From positions 146,972 through 197,271 of the forward strand of contig NZ_FUWS01000005.1 of NCBI RefSeq assembly GCF_900167435.1: a DNA stretch of 50,300 nucleotides, written 5' to 3'. Of this stretch, positions 25,778 to 34,398 are shown piece after piece. The translations under genes were made by a program, and so were the position numbers. Position 1 is the first letter of the stretch. Each line of letters begins with the position of its first letter. The notes under the pieces were generated by a model. It searched no databases. It was not told the origin of the DNA and saw only the letters and a list, made by a program, of their open reading frames with translations. The DNA comes from Marinactinospora thermotolerans DSM 45154. Its GTDB lineage: Bacteria; Actinomycetota; Actinomycetes; Streptosporangiales; Streptosporangiaceae.

Positions 25778-27886
25778 ATGTCCGACACCGATACCCTCAC
25801 CCCCGCCCCCTCGGGCACCGACGGGTCGGCCGCGCCGGCTCCCTCCCGCGCGGACGCGGCGGCCGGCCGGCTGACCGCGCGGGCCGTGCTCGCGCAGGTG
25901 CCCGCCGCGCTGCGCAAGCTCGACCCCCGGTCGATGGCCGCCCAGCCGGTGATGTTCGTGGTGCTGGTGGGGTGCGTGCTGACCACCGTCTACTGCGTGG
26001 TGGAGCCGAGCGTCTTCGCGGTCGTGGTCACGCTGTGGCTGTGGGCGACCGTGATCTTCTCGAACCTGGCCGAGGCGATCGCCGAGGGCCGCGGCAAGGC
26101 GCAGGCGGACACGCTGCGCCAGGCCCGCCGCGAGACGACGGCGCGCCGGCTCGAGGGCGGCGTGGAGAACGTCGTCCCCGCGACCCGGCTGGGCGTGGGC
26201 GACCTGGTGGTGTGCGAGGCCGGTGACGTCATCCCCGGCGACGGCGACGTCGTCGAGGGGGTCGCCAGCGTGGACGAGTCCGCGGTCACCGGCGAGTCCG
26301 CCCCGGTGATCCGCGAGTCCGGGGGCGACCGCAGCTCGGTCACGGGCGGTACCACCGTCCTCAGCGACCGGATCGTCGTGCGGATCACCGCCGAGCCCGG
26401 CGCGACCTTCCTGGACCGGATGATCGCGCTGGTCGAGGGGGCCGACCGGCAGAAGACGCCCAACGAGATCGCGCTGGGGGCGCTGCTGGCCTCGCTGACG
26501 CTGTGCTTCCTGCTGGCCGTGGTGACGCTGTCCCCCTTCGCGGCCTACGCCTCGGGGGACGGTTCGGGCCCCTCCGTGCTGATCCTGGTGGCGCTGCTGG
26601 TGTGCCTCATCCCCACCACGATCGGCGCGCTGCTGCCGGCGATCGGCATCGCCGGCATGGACCGCCTGGTGCGGCGCAACGTGCTGGCGATGTCGGGCCG
26701 GGCGGTGGAGGCCGCCGGCAACGTGGACACGCTGCTGCTGGACAAGACCGGCACGATCACGCTGGGCAACCGCCAGGCGCACGCGCTCCTGCCCGCCGCC
26801 GGCGTGACCGCGCGGGAGCTGGCCGCGGCGGCGCTGGCCGCGAGCGCGGCCGACGAGACGCCGGAGGGCCGCAGCATCGTGGTGCTGTGCGAGCGCGAGA
26901 CCGGCCCCGTCCCGCCGGCGCGGGAGGCCACCGCGGTGCCCTTCAGCGCCGAGAGCCGCATGAGCGGCATGGACCTGCCCGGGGGGCGCGGCGTCCGCAA
27001 GGGCGCGGCCTCGGCGGTGCGGCGCTGGGTCGAGGAGTCCGGCGGGACCTACGACGCCGCGGTGACCGAGGTGGTCGAGGCGATCGCCGCCGAGGGCGGG
27101 ACCCCGCTGGTCGTCGCCGAAGGCGACGGCTCCACCGCCCGCGTCCTGGGCGTCGTCCACCTCAAGGACGTCGTCAAGCCCGGCCTGCGGGACCGGTTCG
27201 CGCGGCTGCGCGCGATGGGGATCCGCACGGTGATGGTCACCGGCGACAACCCGCGCACCGCGGGCGCGATCGCGGCCGAGGCCGGTGTCGACGACTTCCT
27301 GGCCGAGGCGACCCCCCAGGACAAGCTGGCCCTGATCAGGAGGGAGCAGGAGGGCGGGCGCCTGGTCGCGATGACCGGTGACGGCACCAACGACGCCCCC
27401 GCGCTGGCCCAGGCCGACGTCGGCGTGGCGATGAACACGGGCACGACCGCGGCCAAGGAGGCCGGCAACATGGTCGACCTGGACTCCGACCCGACCAAGC
27501 TCATCGACATCGTCGCGATCGGCAAGCAGCTGCTGATCACCCGCGGCGCGCTGACCACCTTCTCCGTCGCCAACGACGTCGCCAAGTACTTCGCGATCAT
27601 CCCGGCCTTGTTCGCCGGGATGGCCGGCTACGAGGGGTTGGGGGCGCTCAACATCATGGGGCTGGCCAGCCCGGAGTCGGCGATCGTCTCGGCGGTGGTG
27701 TTCAACGCGCTGGTCATCGTCGCGCTGATCCCGTTGGCGTTGCGCGGCGTGCGCTACCGCGCGGGCGACGCGGCGACGATGCTCCGCCGCAACCTGCTGA
27801 TCTACGGCCTGGGCGGCCTGATCACGCCCTTCGTCGGCATCAAACTCATCGACGTCGTCGTCTCCCTCATCCCCGGATTGGCCTGA
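25778..27886 (+). CDS. kdpB: K+-transporting P-type ATPase subunit KdpB
   Basis: The protein is 702 aa, the catalytic P-type ATPase subunit of the Kdp pump. The phosphorylation motif is [16 protein letters not shown], with the Asp that is phosphorylated during transport. The actuator has [13 protein letters not shown] (TGES), and the hinge region has [19 protein letters not shown]. The membrane part contains [20 protein letters not shown], typical of KdpB. It hydrolyses ATP to drive K+ through KdpA. It lies between kdpA (1 nt gap) and kdpC (1 nt gap). No missing key residue is seen. Confidence 0.97.
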   Translation: MSDTDTLTPAPSGTDGSAAPAPSRADAAAGRLTARAVLAQVPAALRKLDPRSMAAQPVMFVVLVGCVLTTVYCVVEPSVFAVVVTLWLWATVIFSNLAEAIAEGRGKAQADTLRQARRETTARRLEGGVENVVPATRLGVGDLVVCEAGDVIPGDGDVVEGVASVDESAVTGESAPVIRESGGDRSSVTGGTTVLSDRIVVRITAEPGATFLDRMIALVEGADRQKTPNEIALGALLASLTLCFLLAVVTLSPFAAYASGDGSGPSVLILVALLVCLIPTTIGALLPAIGIAGMDRLVRRNVLAMSGRAVEAAGNVDTLLLDKTGTITLGNRQAHALLPAAGVTARELAAAALAASAADETPEGRSIVVLCERETGPVPPAREATAVPFSAESRMSGMDLPGGRGVRKGAASAVRRWVEESGGTYDAAVTEVVEAIAAEGGTPLVVAEGDGSTARVLGVVHLKDVVKPGLRDRFARLRAMGIRTVMVTGDNPRTAGAIAAEAGVDDFLAEATPQDKLALIRREQEGGRLVAMTGDGTNDAPALAQADVGVAMNTGTTAAKEAGNMVDLDSDPTKLIDIVAIGKQLLITRGALTTFSVANDVAKYFAIIPALFAGMAGYEGLGALNIMGLASPESAIVSAVVFNALVIVALIPLALRGVRYRAGDAATMLRRNLLIYGLGGLITPFVGIKLIDVVVSLIPGLA

Positions 27887-27887
27887 C

Positions 27888-28472
27888 ATGTCCTCCACCT
27901 CTCCCTGGCTACGCCGCCACCTCGCCGCGGCGCGGGTCCTGCTCGTCATGACGGTGCTGCTCGGGGTCGCCTATCCGCTGGCGGTCACCGGCGTGGCCCA
28001 GCTCGTCTTCCCCCACCAGGCGGACGGCTCGCCCGTGACCCACGACGGCGAGGTCGTCGGTTCCGAACTGCTCGGACAGTCCTTCTCGGGGCCGCGGTGG
28101 TTCCACCCCCGCCCCTCGGCGGCCGGCGACGGCTACGACGGGTCGGCCAGCGGCGCCTCCAACCTCGGCCCCAACAACGAGGAGCTGACGGCCGCGGTCG
28201 AGGAGCGGCGGGCCACCGTGGCCGCGGAGAACGGCGTGGCGCCCGAGGAGGTGCCCGCCGACGCGCTGACGGCCAGCGGCAGCGGACTCGACCCGCACAT
28301 CTCGCCGGCCTACGCCGACCTCCAGGCCGTCCGGGTGGCCCGGGCCCGGGGAATGGACCCGGGAGAGGTGCGCGCGCTGGTCCGCGAGCACACCACCGGC
28401 CGCGCCCTGGGCTTCCTCGGCGAGCCGGGCGTGAACGTGCTGACGCTGAACCTGGCCCTGGAGGACGCCTGA
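27888..28472 (+). CDS. kdpC: K+-transporting ATPase subunit KdpC
   Basis: The protein is 194 aa with one N-terminal membrane helix (VLLVMTVLLGVAYPLAVTGVAQLVFP) and an extracytoplasmic domain. Family motifs include GSELLGQSFSGPRWFHPRPSA, SGASNLGPNN, ALTASGSGLDPHISPAYADLQ and the C-terminal GVNVLTLNLAL. KdpC stabilises the KdpAB complex and raises ATP affinity. It starts 1 nt after kdpB. A 68-nt gap separates it from kdpD. Confidence 0.96.
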   Translation: MSSTSPWLRRHLAAARVLLVMTVLLGVAYPLAVTGVAQLVFPHQADGSPVTHDGEVVGSELLGQSFSGPRWFHPRPSAAGDGYDGSASGASNLGPNNEELTAAVEERRATVAAENGVAPEEVPADALTASGSGLDPHISPAYADLQAVRVARARGMDPGEVRALVREHTTGRALGFLGEPGVNVLTLNLALEDA

Positions 28473-28540
28473 ACCGCCGTGGCCGTGCCCCGGGACGCGC
28501 CACCCGGGGCGCGGCCGCGGCCTTTTCTCCAGGCAGCACA

Positions 28541-31096
28541 ATGAGTGGTGTGGCACGTGGCAGACTCCGGATCTACCTGGGCGCGGCGCCCGGCGTCGGC
28601 AAGACCTACGCCGCGCTGAGCGAGGCGCGGCGTCGGCGGGAGCGCGGCACCGACATCGTCGTCGGTTTCGTCGAGACGCACGGGCGGCCCCGCACCGCCG
28701 AACTCCTCGAAGGGCTGGAGGTGGTCCCGCGGCGCACCCTGGTCCACCGTGGCGTGGCGTTCGAGGAGCTGGACGTGGCGGCGGTGATCGCCCGGGCCCC
28801 GCGGGTCGCGGTGGTCGACGAGCTCGCCCACACCAACGTGCCGGGGTCGCGCAACGCCAAACGCTGGCAGGACGTCGAGGAGCTGCTGGAGGCCGGCATC
28901 GACGTCATCTCCACCGTCAACATCCAGCACCTGGAGTCGCTCAACGACGTCGTGGAGCAGATCACCGGGGTGCGCCAGCGCGAGACGATCCCCGACGAGG
29001 TGGCGCGCCGGGCCGACCAGATCGAGTTGTGCGACATGTCGCCGCACGCGCTGCGCCGGCGCATGTCGCACGGCAACGTCTACCCGGTGGAGAAGATCGA
29101 CGCCGCGCTGTCGAACTACTTCCGCGAGGGCAATCTGACCGCGCTGCGGGAGCTGGCGCTGCTGTGGGTCGCCGACCGGGTGGACGAAGGGCTGGCCCGC
29201 TACCGGGGCGAGCACAACATCCGCCTGACCTGGGAGGCCCGCGAACGGGTGGTGGTCGCGCTGACCGGCGGCCCCGAGGGCGAGACGCTGATCCGCCGCG
29301 CGGCGCGGATCGCCGCGCGCTCCCGTGGCGGCCGGCCCCAGCCCAGCCACCTCATGGGGGTTCACGTGGTCTCCGGCGACGGCCTGTCCTCGGCCGAGCC
29401 CGAGGCGCTGGCCCACCAGCGCCGGCTGCTGGAGCAGTTGGGCGGCACCTACCACCAGGTCCTGGGCGACGATGTGGCGGGCGCGCTGCTGGACTTCGCG
29501 CGCGGGGTCAACGCGACCCAGATCGTGCTGGGCTCCTCCCGCCGGCGCAGCTGGCAGTACGTGTTCGGGCCCGGCGTCGGGGCGACCGTGGCACGCGAGG
29601 CCGGTGACGTCGACGTGCACATCGTCCCCCACGAGCACGTGGGCAGCGGCATGGGGCTGCTGCCGCCGCCGGCGGCGGCCGGCCTGGGCCGGGCCCGCCG
29701 CGGGTGGGGGTGGGTGGTGGCGGCGCTGGCGCCGCCGCTGGTCGCGGCGGGGTTGTGGCTGCCGCCGCTGAACCTGCTCGGCCTGTCCACCGACATGATG
29801 CTGTTCCTGCTCATCACCGTGGCCGTGGCACTGATCGGCGGGCTGCGCCCGGCGGTGTTCTCGGCGCTGTGGGGCAGCACACTGCTCAACCTGCTGTTCA
29901 CCCCTCCCCTGTACCGGTTGACGGTCGCCCAGCTCGACAACCTGGTGGCCTTGGTCGTCTCGGTCGTGGTGGGGGTGGTGGTGGCGCTGATCGTGGACGT
30001 GTCCACGCGCCGTTCGGCGCAGGCCGCCCGCGCCCGCGCCGAGGCGAGCACGCTCAGCCTCCTCGCCGGCAGCGTCCTCGGCGAGGAGGACCCGATCCCG
30101 GCGCTGCTACGGCGCATCACCGAGACGTTCGGGCAGCGTTCGGCGGCGCTGCTGGAGCAGGACGACACGGGGCGGTGGCGGCCCCTGGCGGGGGTCGGCT
30201 CCGACCCCTGCGACCGCCCTGAGGACGCCGACGTGCTGGTGTCGGTCGGCGACACGCTCGCGCTCGCGTTGCGCGGCCGGGTCCTGGCCGCCGGGGACCG
30301 CCGGGTGCTGGGCGCCTTCGCCACCCACCTGGGCATCGCGCTGGACCGCCAGCGGCTGGCCCGCGACGCCGCCGAGGCGCGCCGCCAGGCCGCGGGCAAC
30401 CGGATCCGCACGGCGCTGCTCGCCGCGGTCTCCCATGATCTGCGCACGCCGTTGACCTCGATCAAGGCGAGCGTGTCGAGCCTGCGCGCCACCGACATCG
30501 ACCTGGACGAGCGGGACCGGCGAGAGCTGCTGGAGAACATCGAGGAGTCCACCGACCGGCTCAACGGCCTCGTCGGCAACCTGCTCGACATGAGCCGCCT
30601 CCAGACCGACACCGTCCGGCCCAACGTCAAGGCGGTCGGCCTGGAGGAGATCGTCCCCGCCACGCTCATCGGCGTGCCCGCGCGGGCCGTGCTCGTCGAG
30701 GTCCCCGACGACCTGCCGCGCGTGGCCGTCGATCCGGGGCTGCTGGAGCGGGCGGTGGCCAACGTGGTGGAGAATGCCGTACGGCACAACCCTCCCGGCG
30801 CGGCCCCGGTGCGGATCGCCGCGAGCGCCCTCGGCGACACGGTGGAGCTGCGCGTGGCCGACCACGGCCCGGGTGTCCCCGACGAGTCCAAGGAGCGGAT
30901 CTTCGAGGCGTTCCAGCGGCTCGGCGACGCTCCGCGGGGCACGGGCATCGGCCTGGGGCTGGCGGTGGCGCGCGGGTTCACCGAGGCGATGGAGGGCAGG
31001 CTGGCCGCCGAGGACACCCCCGGCGGGGGGCTGACCATGGTGTTCACGCTGCGTGGCGCGGACAAGGGACGGCACGGCGGAAAGGGGACCGGGTGA
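28541..31096 (+). CDS. kdpD: Osmosensitive K+ channel histidine kinase KdpD
   Basis: The protein is 851 aa, close to the usual size of about 890. The N-terminal KdpD domain has Walker A GAAPGVGKTYAAL and Walker B VAVVDELAHTNVPGSRN; a universal-stress-like domain follows. Four membrane helices (about residues 390-490) come next, then a GAF-like region, the H-box AAVSHDLRTPLTSIKAS with the phosphorylated His, and the ATPase domain with N-box ENAVRHNPPG and G boxes DHGPGVPD and GTGIGLGLAVA. It senses K+ limitation or osmotic stress and phosphorylates KdpE. ATG 28541 was chosen as homology begins there; an in-frame codon at 28097 lies inside kdpC. The stop overlaps kdpE. Confidence 0.96.
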   Translation: MSGVARGRLRIYLGAAPGVGKTYAALSEARRRRERGTDIVVGFVETHGRPRTAELLEGLEVVPRRTLVHRGVAFEELDVAAVIARAPRVAVVDELAHTNVPGSRNAKRWQDVEELLEAGIDVISTVNIQHLESLNDVVEQITGVRQRETIPDEVARRADQIELCDMSPHALRRRMSHGNVYPVEKIDAALSNYFREGNLTALRELALLWVADRVDEGLARYRGEHNIRLTWEARERVVVALTGGPEGETLIRRAARIAARSRGGRPQPSHLMGVHVVSGDGLSSAEPEALAHQRRLLEQLGGTYHQVLGDDVAGALLDFARGVNATQIVLGSSRRRSWQYVFGPGVGATVAREAGDVDVHIVPHEHVGSGMGLLPPPAAAGLGRARRGWGWVVAALAPPLVAAGLWLPPLNLLGLSTDMMLFLLITVAVALIGGLRPAVFSALWGSTLLNLLFTPPLYRLTVAQLDNLVALVVSVVVGVVVALIVDVSTRRSAQAARARAEASTLSLLAGSVLGEEDPIPALLRRITETFGQRSAALLEQDDTGRWRPLAGVGSDPCDRPEDADVLVSVGDTLALALRGRVLAAGDRRVLGAFATHLGIALDRQRLARDAAEARRQAAGNRIRTALLAAVSHDLRTPLTSIKASVSSLRATDIDLDERDRRELLENIEESTDRLNGLVGNLLDMSRLQTDTVRPNVKAVGLEEIVPATLIGVPARAVLVEVPDDLPRVAVDPGLLERAVANVVENAVRHNPPGAAPVRIAASALGDTVELRVADHGPGVPDESKERIFEAFQRLGDAPRGTGIGLGLAVARGFTEAMEGRLAAEDTPGGGLTMVFTLRGADKGRHGGKGTG

Positions 31097-31791
31097 TGCG
31101 GGTGCTCGTGGTCGACGACGACGCGCAGATCGTCCGCGCCATGCGGATCAACCTGCGGGCGCGCGGCTACGAGGTGGACACCGCCGCCGACGGCGCCGGC
31201 GCGCTGGAGGCCGCGGCCCGGCGCGCCCCCGACATCGTGCTGCTCGACCTGGGCCTGCCCGACATGGAGGGGATCGAGGTCATCGAGGGGCTGCGCGGCT
31301 GGTCGGCGGTGCCGATCATCGTGCTGTCCGCCCGGCACTCGGCCGGGGAGAAGGTGCGCGCGCTGGACGCGGGCGCCGACGACTACGTCACCAAGCCGTT
31401 CGGGATGGACGAGCTGCTGGCCCGGTTGCGCGCGGCGGCCCGGCGCGCGGTGCGCGTCGAGGAGGCGCCGGTCGTGCGCACCGCGACGTTCACCGTGGAC
31501 CTCGGCGCCAAGCGGGTGCTGCGCGACGGCGGGGAGGTGCGGCTGACCCCCACCGAGTGGCACATCCTGGAGATCCTGGTGCGCAACGCCGGCCGGCTGG
31601 TCAGCCAGCGGCAGCTCCTGCACGACGTGTGGGGGCCGGCCTACCAGAGCGAGACGAACTACCTGCGCGTCTACCTGGCGCAGTTGCGCCGCAAGCTCGA
31701 AGCCGACCCCGCGCACCCGCGCCATCTCATCACCGAGGCGGGGATGGGGTATCGCTTCGAGCCCGGTGAGCCTCCCACGGAACAGGGCTGA
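31096..31791 (+). CDS. kdpE: KDP operon response regulator KdpE (OmpR family)
   Basis: The protein is 231 aa. The receiver domain starts MRVLVVDDDAQIVRA with the acidic pair, the phospho-acceptor Asp is in DIVLLDLGLPDMEG and the conserved Lys in YVTKPFGMDELLAR. The C-terminal winged helix has LTPTEWHILEILVRNAGRLVSQRQLLHDVWG, with Y-L-R-V-Y-L-A-Q-L-R-R-K-L-E as recognition region. It activates kdp transcription when phosphorylated by KdpD. ATG 31096 overlaps the kdpD stop (TGATG); GTG 31093 one codon earlier is possible. A terminator follows directly. Confidence 0.96.
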   Translation: MRVLVVDDDAQIVRAMRINLRARGYEVDTAADGAGALEAAARRAPDIVLLDLGLPDMEGIEVIEGLRGWSAVPIIVLSARHSAGEKVRALDAGADDYVTKPFGMDELLARLRAAARRAVRVEEAPVVRTATFTVDLGAKRVLRDGGEVRLTPTEWHILEILVRNAGRLVSQRQLLHDVWGPAYQSETNYLRVYLAQLRRKLEADPAHPRHLITEAGMGYRFEPGEPPTEQG

Positions 31792-31821
31792 CCGCCGGGC
31801 GGACCGCGCTCCGCCCGGCGG
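31792..31821. terminator. Bidirectional terminator between kdpE and the convergent GDPD gene
   Basis: A 12-bp perfect stem (31792-31803 with 31810-31821) and 6-nt loop start at the base after the kdpE stop codon and end 7 nt before the convergent stop. Confidence 0.8.
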
Positions 31822-31828
31822 CCGGCCG

Positions 31829-32926
31829 TCACCGGCGGTCGCGCAGGAACTTCTGGCGCGCCTTGTACAGGTGGTCGGGGTTGTCGGAGAACACGCCGTC
31901 CACCCCGGTCTCCAGGACCGCGGTGTAGTAGGCGCGGTGGTCGCCGTACTTGTCGGGCCGGGAGCCCTTGTCGTAGCCGTCGGGCAGGTGGGCGTTCTCG
32001 CTGCGCAGCGTGTAGGGGGTGACGAGCAGCCCCCGGTCGTGGGCGTCGGCGACCAGCGAGGTGGGCTCACCCGCGCGGCCGTCGGGTCCGGTGGGCAGGA
32101 CCAGCGAGATCGTCGGGCCGATCGCGTCGGCGTAGCCGGCCACCTCGTCCAGCCCCTCGGGGGTGGTCAGCTCGCGCTGGCCGCCGCTGATGAGCTGGAC
32201 GATCCGCACGTCGGTGCGCCGGTCGAGTTCGCGGGCGCTGTCGGGCTCGAACGACTGGAGGACCACGGGGTCGTCCTCGTCGGTGAGCCCGCGCTCGGCG
32301 AGGGCGTCGGTGACCTTCTCCTCCAGGTCCAGGCCGATGGAGTCGAAGTAGGCGCCGTGCTTGAGCTCGGGGATGATCGGGATCTGCCGGCCGTGGCGGC
32401 GGGACAGCTCCTCGCGCAGGTCGAGGATCTCCTCGAAGGTGGGGATCTCGTAGCGGCCGTCGTAGCGGCTGCTGCCGGGGCGGATGTCGGGGATGCGTTC
32501 GACGGCCCGCAGCGTCTTGAGCTCGGCGAGGGTGAAGTCCTCGGCGAACCAGCCGGTGACGCTCACGCCGTCGATGACCTTGGTGGTCCTGCGGTCGGCG
32601 AACTCGGGGTGGTCGGCGACGTCGGTGGTCCCGCCCAGCTCGTTCTCGTGCCGCGAGACGAGGTGGCCGTCCTTGGTGGCGACCAGGTCGGGTTCGAAGA
32701 AGTCGGCGCCCTGGCGCACCGCCAGCTCGTAGGCGGCGAGCGTGTGCTCGGGCCGGTAGGCCGAGGCTCCCCGGTGGCCGATGACCCACGGCGTCTCCAC
32801 CAGGGACTCCTCGCCCCCGGCGGTGTCGGCCGCGGCGGGGGCCGCCACGGTGGTCAGCCCCGCGCCGAGGAGAAACAAGGTGGTCAGAGCGCCGGTCCAG
32901 GCCCGCGCCGGTGCGTTGCGCCGCAT
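31829..32926 (-). CDS. Secreted glycerophosphodiester phosphodiesterase
   Basis: The protein is 365 aa. The N-terminus has a signal peptide: basic n-region MRRNAPARAW, hydrophobic core, then TVAAPAAADTA with an A-x-A cleavage site. The GDPD TIM-barrel follows: VIGHRGASAYRPEHTLAAYELAVRQGADFFEPDLVATKDGHLVSRHE, with the catalytic His pair and metal-binding Glu/Asp. The second metal-ligand strand is IPIIPELKH and the C-terminus has VDGVFSDNPD. It hydrolyses glycerophosphodiesters to glycerol-3-phosphate and an alcohol outside the cell, as in lipid or teichoic-acid turnover or phosphate scavenging. The start ATG follows GAGGGAGA; a longer frame to 33076 lacks support. Confidence 0.94.
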   Translation of the reverse strand: MRRNAPARAWTGALTTLFLLGAGLTTVAAPAAADTAGGEESLVETPWVIGHRGASAYRPEHTLAAYELAVRQGADFFEPDLVATKDGHLVSRHENELGGTTDVADHPEFADRRTTKVIDGVSVTGWFAEDFTLAELKTLRAVERIPDIRPGSSRYDGRYEIPTFEEILDLREELSRRHGRQIPIIPELKHGAYFDSIGLDLEEKVTDALAERGLTDEDDPVVLQSFEPDSARELDRRTDVRIVQLISGGQRELTTPEGLDEVAGYADAIGPTISLVLPTGPDGRAGEPTSLVADAHDRGLLVTPYTLRSENAHLPDGYDKGSRPDKYGDHRAYYTAVLETGVDGVFSDNPDHLYKARQKFLRDRR

Positions 32927-33122
32927 GGTTCTCCCTCGCGTTCGGTGACGATGCGAACGGGGGAACCCTGCCGGGTCGGCGCGTCCCCCCGACCCCTGCC
33001 GATTGAACGACATCCCACGGGCGGTTGAACGCTGGCGGGCGCGGCCGGGAGCGGCCAGGCGCGCGGCCGCGGTCACGGCGCGTCGTGGAGGGGGCGGACC
33101 GCGGCCGGGGAGCGAGGGCCGG

Positions 33123-34043
33123 TCAGCAGCTGCCGAAGTCCATCAGCGTCGCGAAGGAGGCGCTGGAGGCGCCACCGCGGTTGGCGACGGCGATCGCCAT
33201 GATCGGGGCGAGGGCGCGGGCCCAGGCCAGCAGCCGCTCGGTGGGGACGCCGACGCCCGTGGCGAGGATGGCGGCGCGGTGTTCGATCTCCTCGACCGAC
33301 TCGACGCGCCACAGCGCCCAGTCGGCCGCGTCGGCGGCGGCGTCTCCCAGGCAGCCGCGCGGGTCGACCGCGACCAGGCCGCGCTCGGGGCCGCCGTCGA
33401 GGACGTTGCCGGGGTGCAGGTCGCCGTGGAGCGGAACGAGGTCGTCCTCGCCCGAGGCGAGGGCGCGGGCGCGGGCGTGGCCGTGGTGCAGCACGGAGGC
33501 GGGCACGAACTCGGCGGCCAGTCCGTCGGCCCGGTAGCGTTCCCACAGGTCGAAGACGAAGTGGATGCGGCTGTGCAGCGGGTGCAGGCGCCCCCGGTCG
33601 CGTTCGGGGATGTCGGCGCCGTGCAGGTCGGCGATGAGCGCGGCGATCTCCTCCACGGTCGGCGCTCGCTCGGCCTCGGCGATGGAGCGCCCCGGTGAGA
33701 TCGCCTCCATCAGCAGGCCGCCGCGCCGCCCGTCGACCTGCCACACCTCCGGTACCCGCCGGGTGCCCTCCCACAGCCGCAGGATCTGCGCCTCGTTGCG
33801 GATCAACCGGGGTTCGGGGCCGACCTTGAGCACGGCGGGGGTGCCGTCCTCGCGCCGGCAGTACAGGACCACCGAGGTGGCGCCGTGGGGCGCGGGTCCG
33901 TCGATGGTCAGTCCCCACTCGCGGGCGATCTCATCGACCAGCGCGGGCATCGCGGCCAGCCAGTTCCGTGCTCCGGCGCCGAAGCGTCGTACCAGCCTGT
34001 CTCGCTGTTCGTCATCGACCAACTGCGCTGTGACGTCGCTCAT
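33123..34043 (-). CDS. APH(6)/streptomycin 6-kinase-like aminoglycoside phosphotransferase
   Basis: The protein is 306 aa and resembles the aminoglycoside/hydroxyurea resistance kinase family (APH(6)). The N-lobe has VVLYCRREDGTPAVLKVG with the ATP-binding Lys, and NEAQILRLWEG. The catalytic loop is VPLHGDLHPGNVLDGG (H-G-D-x-x-x-x-N intact) and the Mg-binding Asp is in LVAVDPRGCLGD. Family members phosphorylate streptomycin at the 6-position; many chromosomal homologues in actinomycetes have unknown substrates, so resistance is not assured. ATG 34043 follows AAGGTGG; an upstream in-frame ATG at 34058 is less likely. Monocistronic by spacing. Confidence 0.88.
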   Translation of the reverse strand: MSDVTAQLVDDEQRDRLVRRFGAGARNWLAAMPALVDEIAREWGLTIDGPAPHGATSVVLYCRREDGTPAVLKVGPEPRLIRNEAQILRLWEGTRRVPEVWQVDGRRGGLLMEAISPGRSIAEAERAPTVEEIAALIADLHGADIPERDRGRLHPLHSRIHFVFDLWERYRADGLAAEFVPASVLHHGHARARALASGEDDLVPLHGDLHPGNVLDGGPERGLVAVDPRGCLGDAAADAADWALWRVESVEEIEHRAAILATGVGVPTERLLAWARALAPIMAIAVANRGGASSASFATLMDFGSC

Positions 34044-34398
34044 AGGGTCCACCTTATGCATCCGCGCCGCGGCCGATTCGGGGTGCGTCCGGTGCCCGCG
34101 GCACGCCGGGGGTCGGCGTGACCTGCGCGGCGTCCCGGTACCCGCGGTGTCCCCAGGGCCGCGGCCGGCCTGGTCCCGTCGCGTCCGGAACCGGACTCCT
34201 GACTGCCTTCCTGCCCGCCTCGGCGGCGACGAATCCCCTTTGGGGGGTGCCGTTCGCAACACGCCCGATGTCGTGGGCTGCCCCGCCTCCCCCGAGCGGC
34301 GTGGGAGCGTGAACGCGCCCGGGGGAGGCGCCACTTGACGACCACATACCCCCAGGGGGTATAAAGCGGATGATGACACCCGATCTCGGGAGGCCGAT
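34044..34398. other. 355-nt intergenic region between divergent kinase and copper ATPase genes
   Basis: It contains the CsoR-type operator and promoter of the copper ATPase gene at its right end. I see no gene in the rest and no further clear repeat. Confidence 0.6.
34335..34365 (+). promoter_or_regulatory. Copper-responsive promoter with CsoR-type operator
   Basis: TTGACG (34335-34340) and TATAAA (34360-34365) are 19 bp apart. Between and over them lies ATACCCCCAGGGGGTAT (34346-34362), an 8-bp perfect inverted repeat around one base that matches the CsoR consensus. CsoR leaves DNA on binding Cu(I), so the downstream ATPase gene should be induced by copper. No csoR gene lies in the window. 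Confidence 0.85.

Noticed and set aside
28097-28540. An N-terminal extension of kdpD
   Set aside because: It lies inside kdpC in another frame, and KdpD homology starts just after ATG 28541.
29449-32070. An 873-codon minus-strand frame over kdpD and kdpE
   Set aside because: kdpD and kdpE are complete and recognisable on the plus strand; this frame has no domain.
31766-33028. A 420-codon plus-strand frame opposite the GDPD gene
   Set aside because: Low-complexity Val/Gly translation with no motif; the GDPD gene with signal peptide is on the minus strand.
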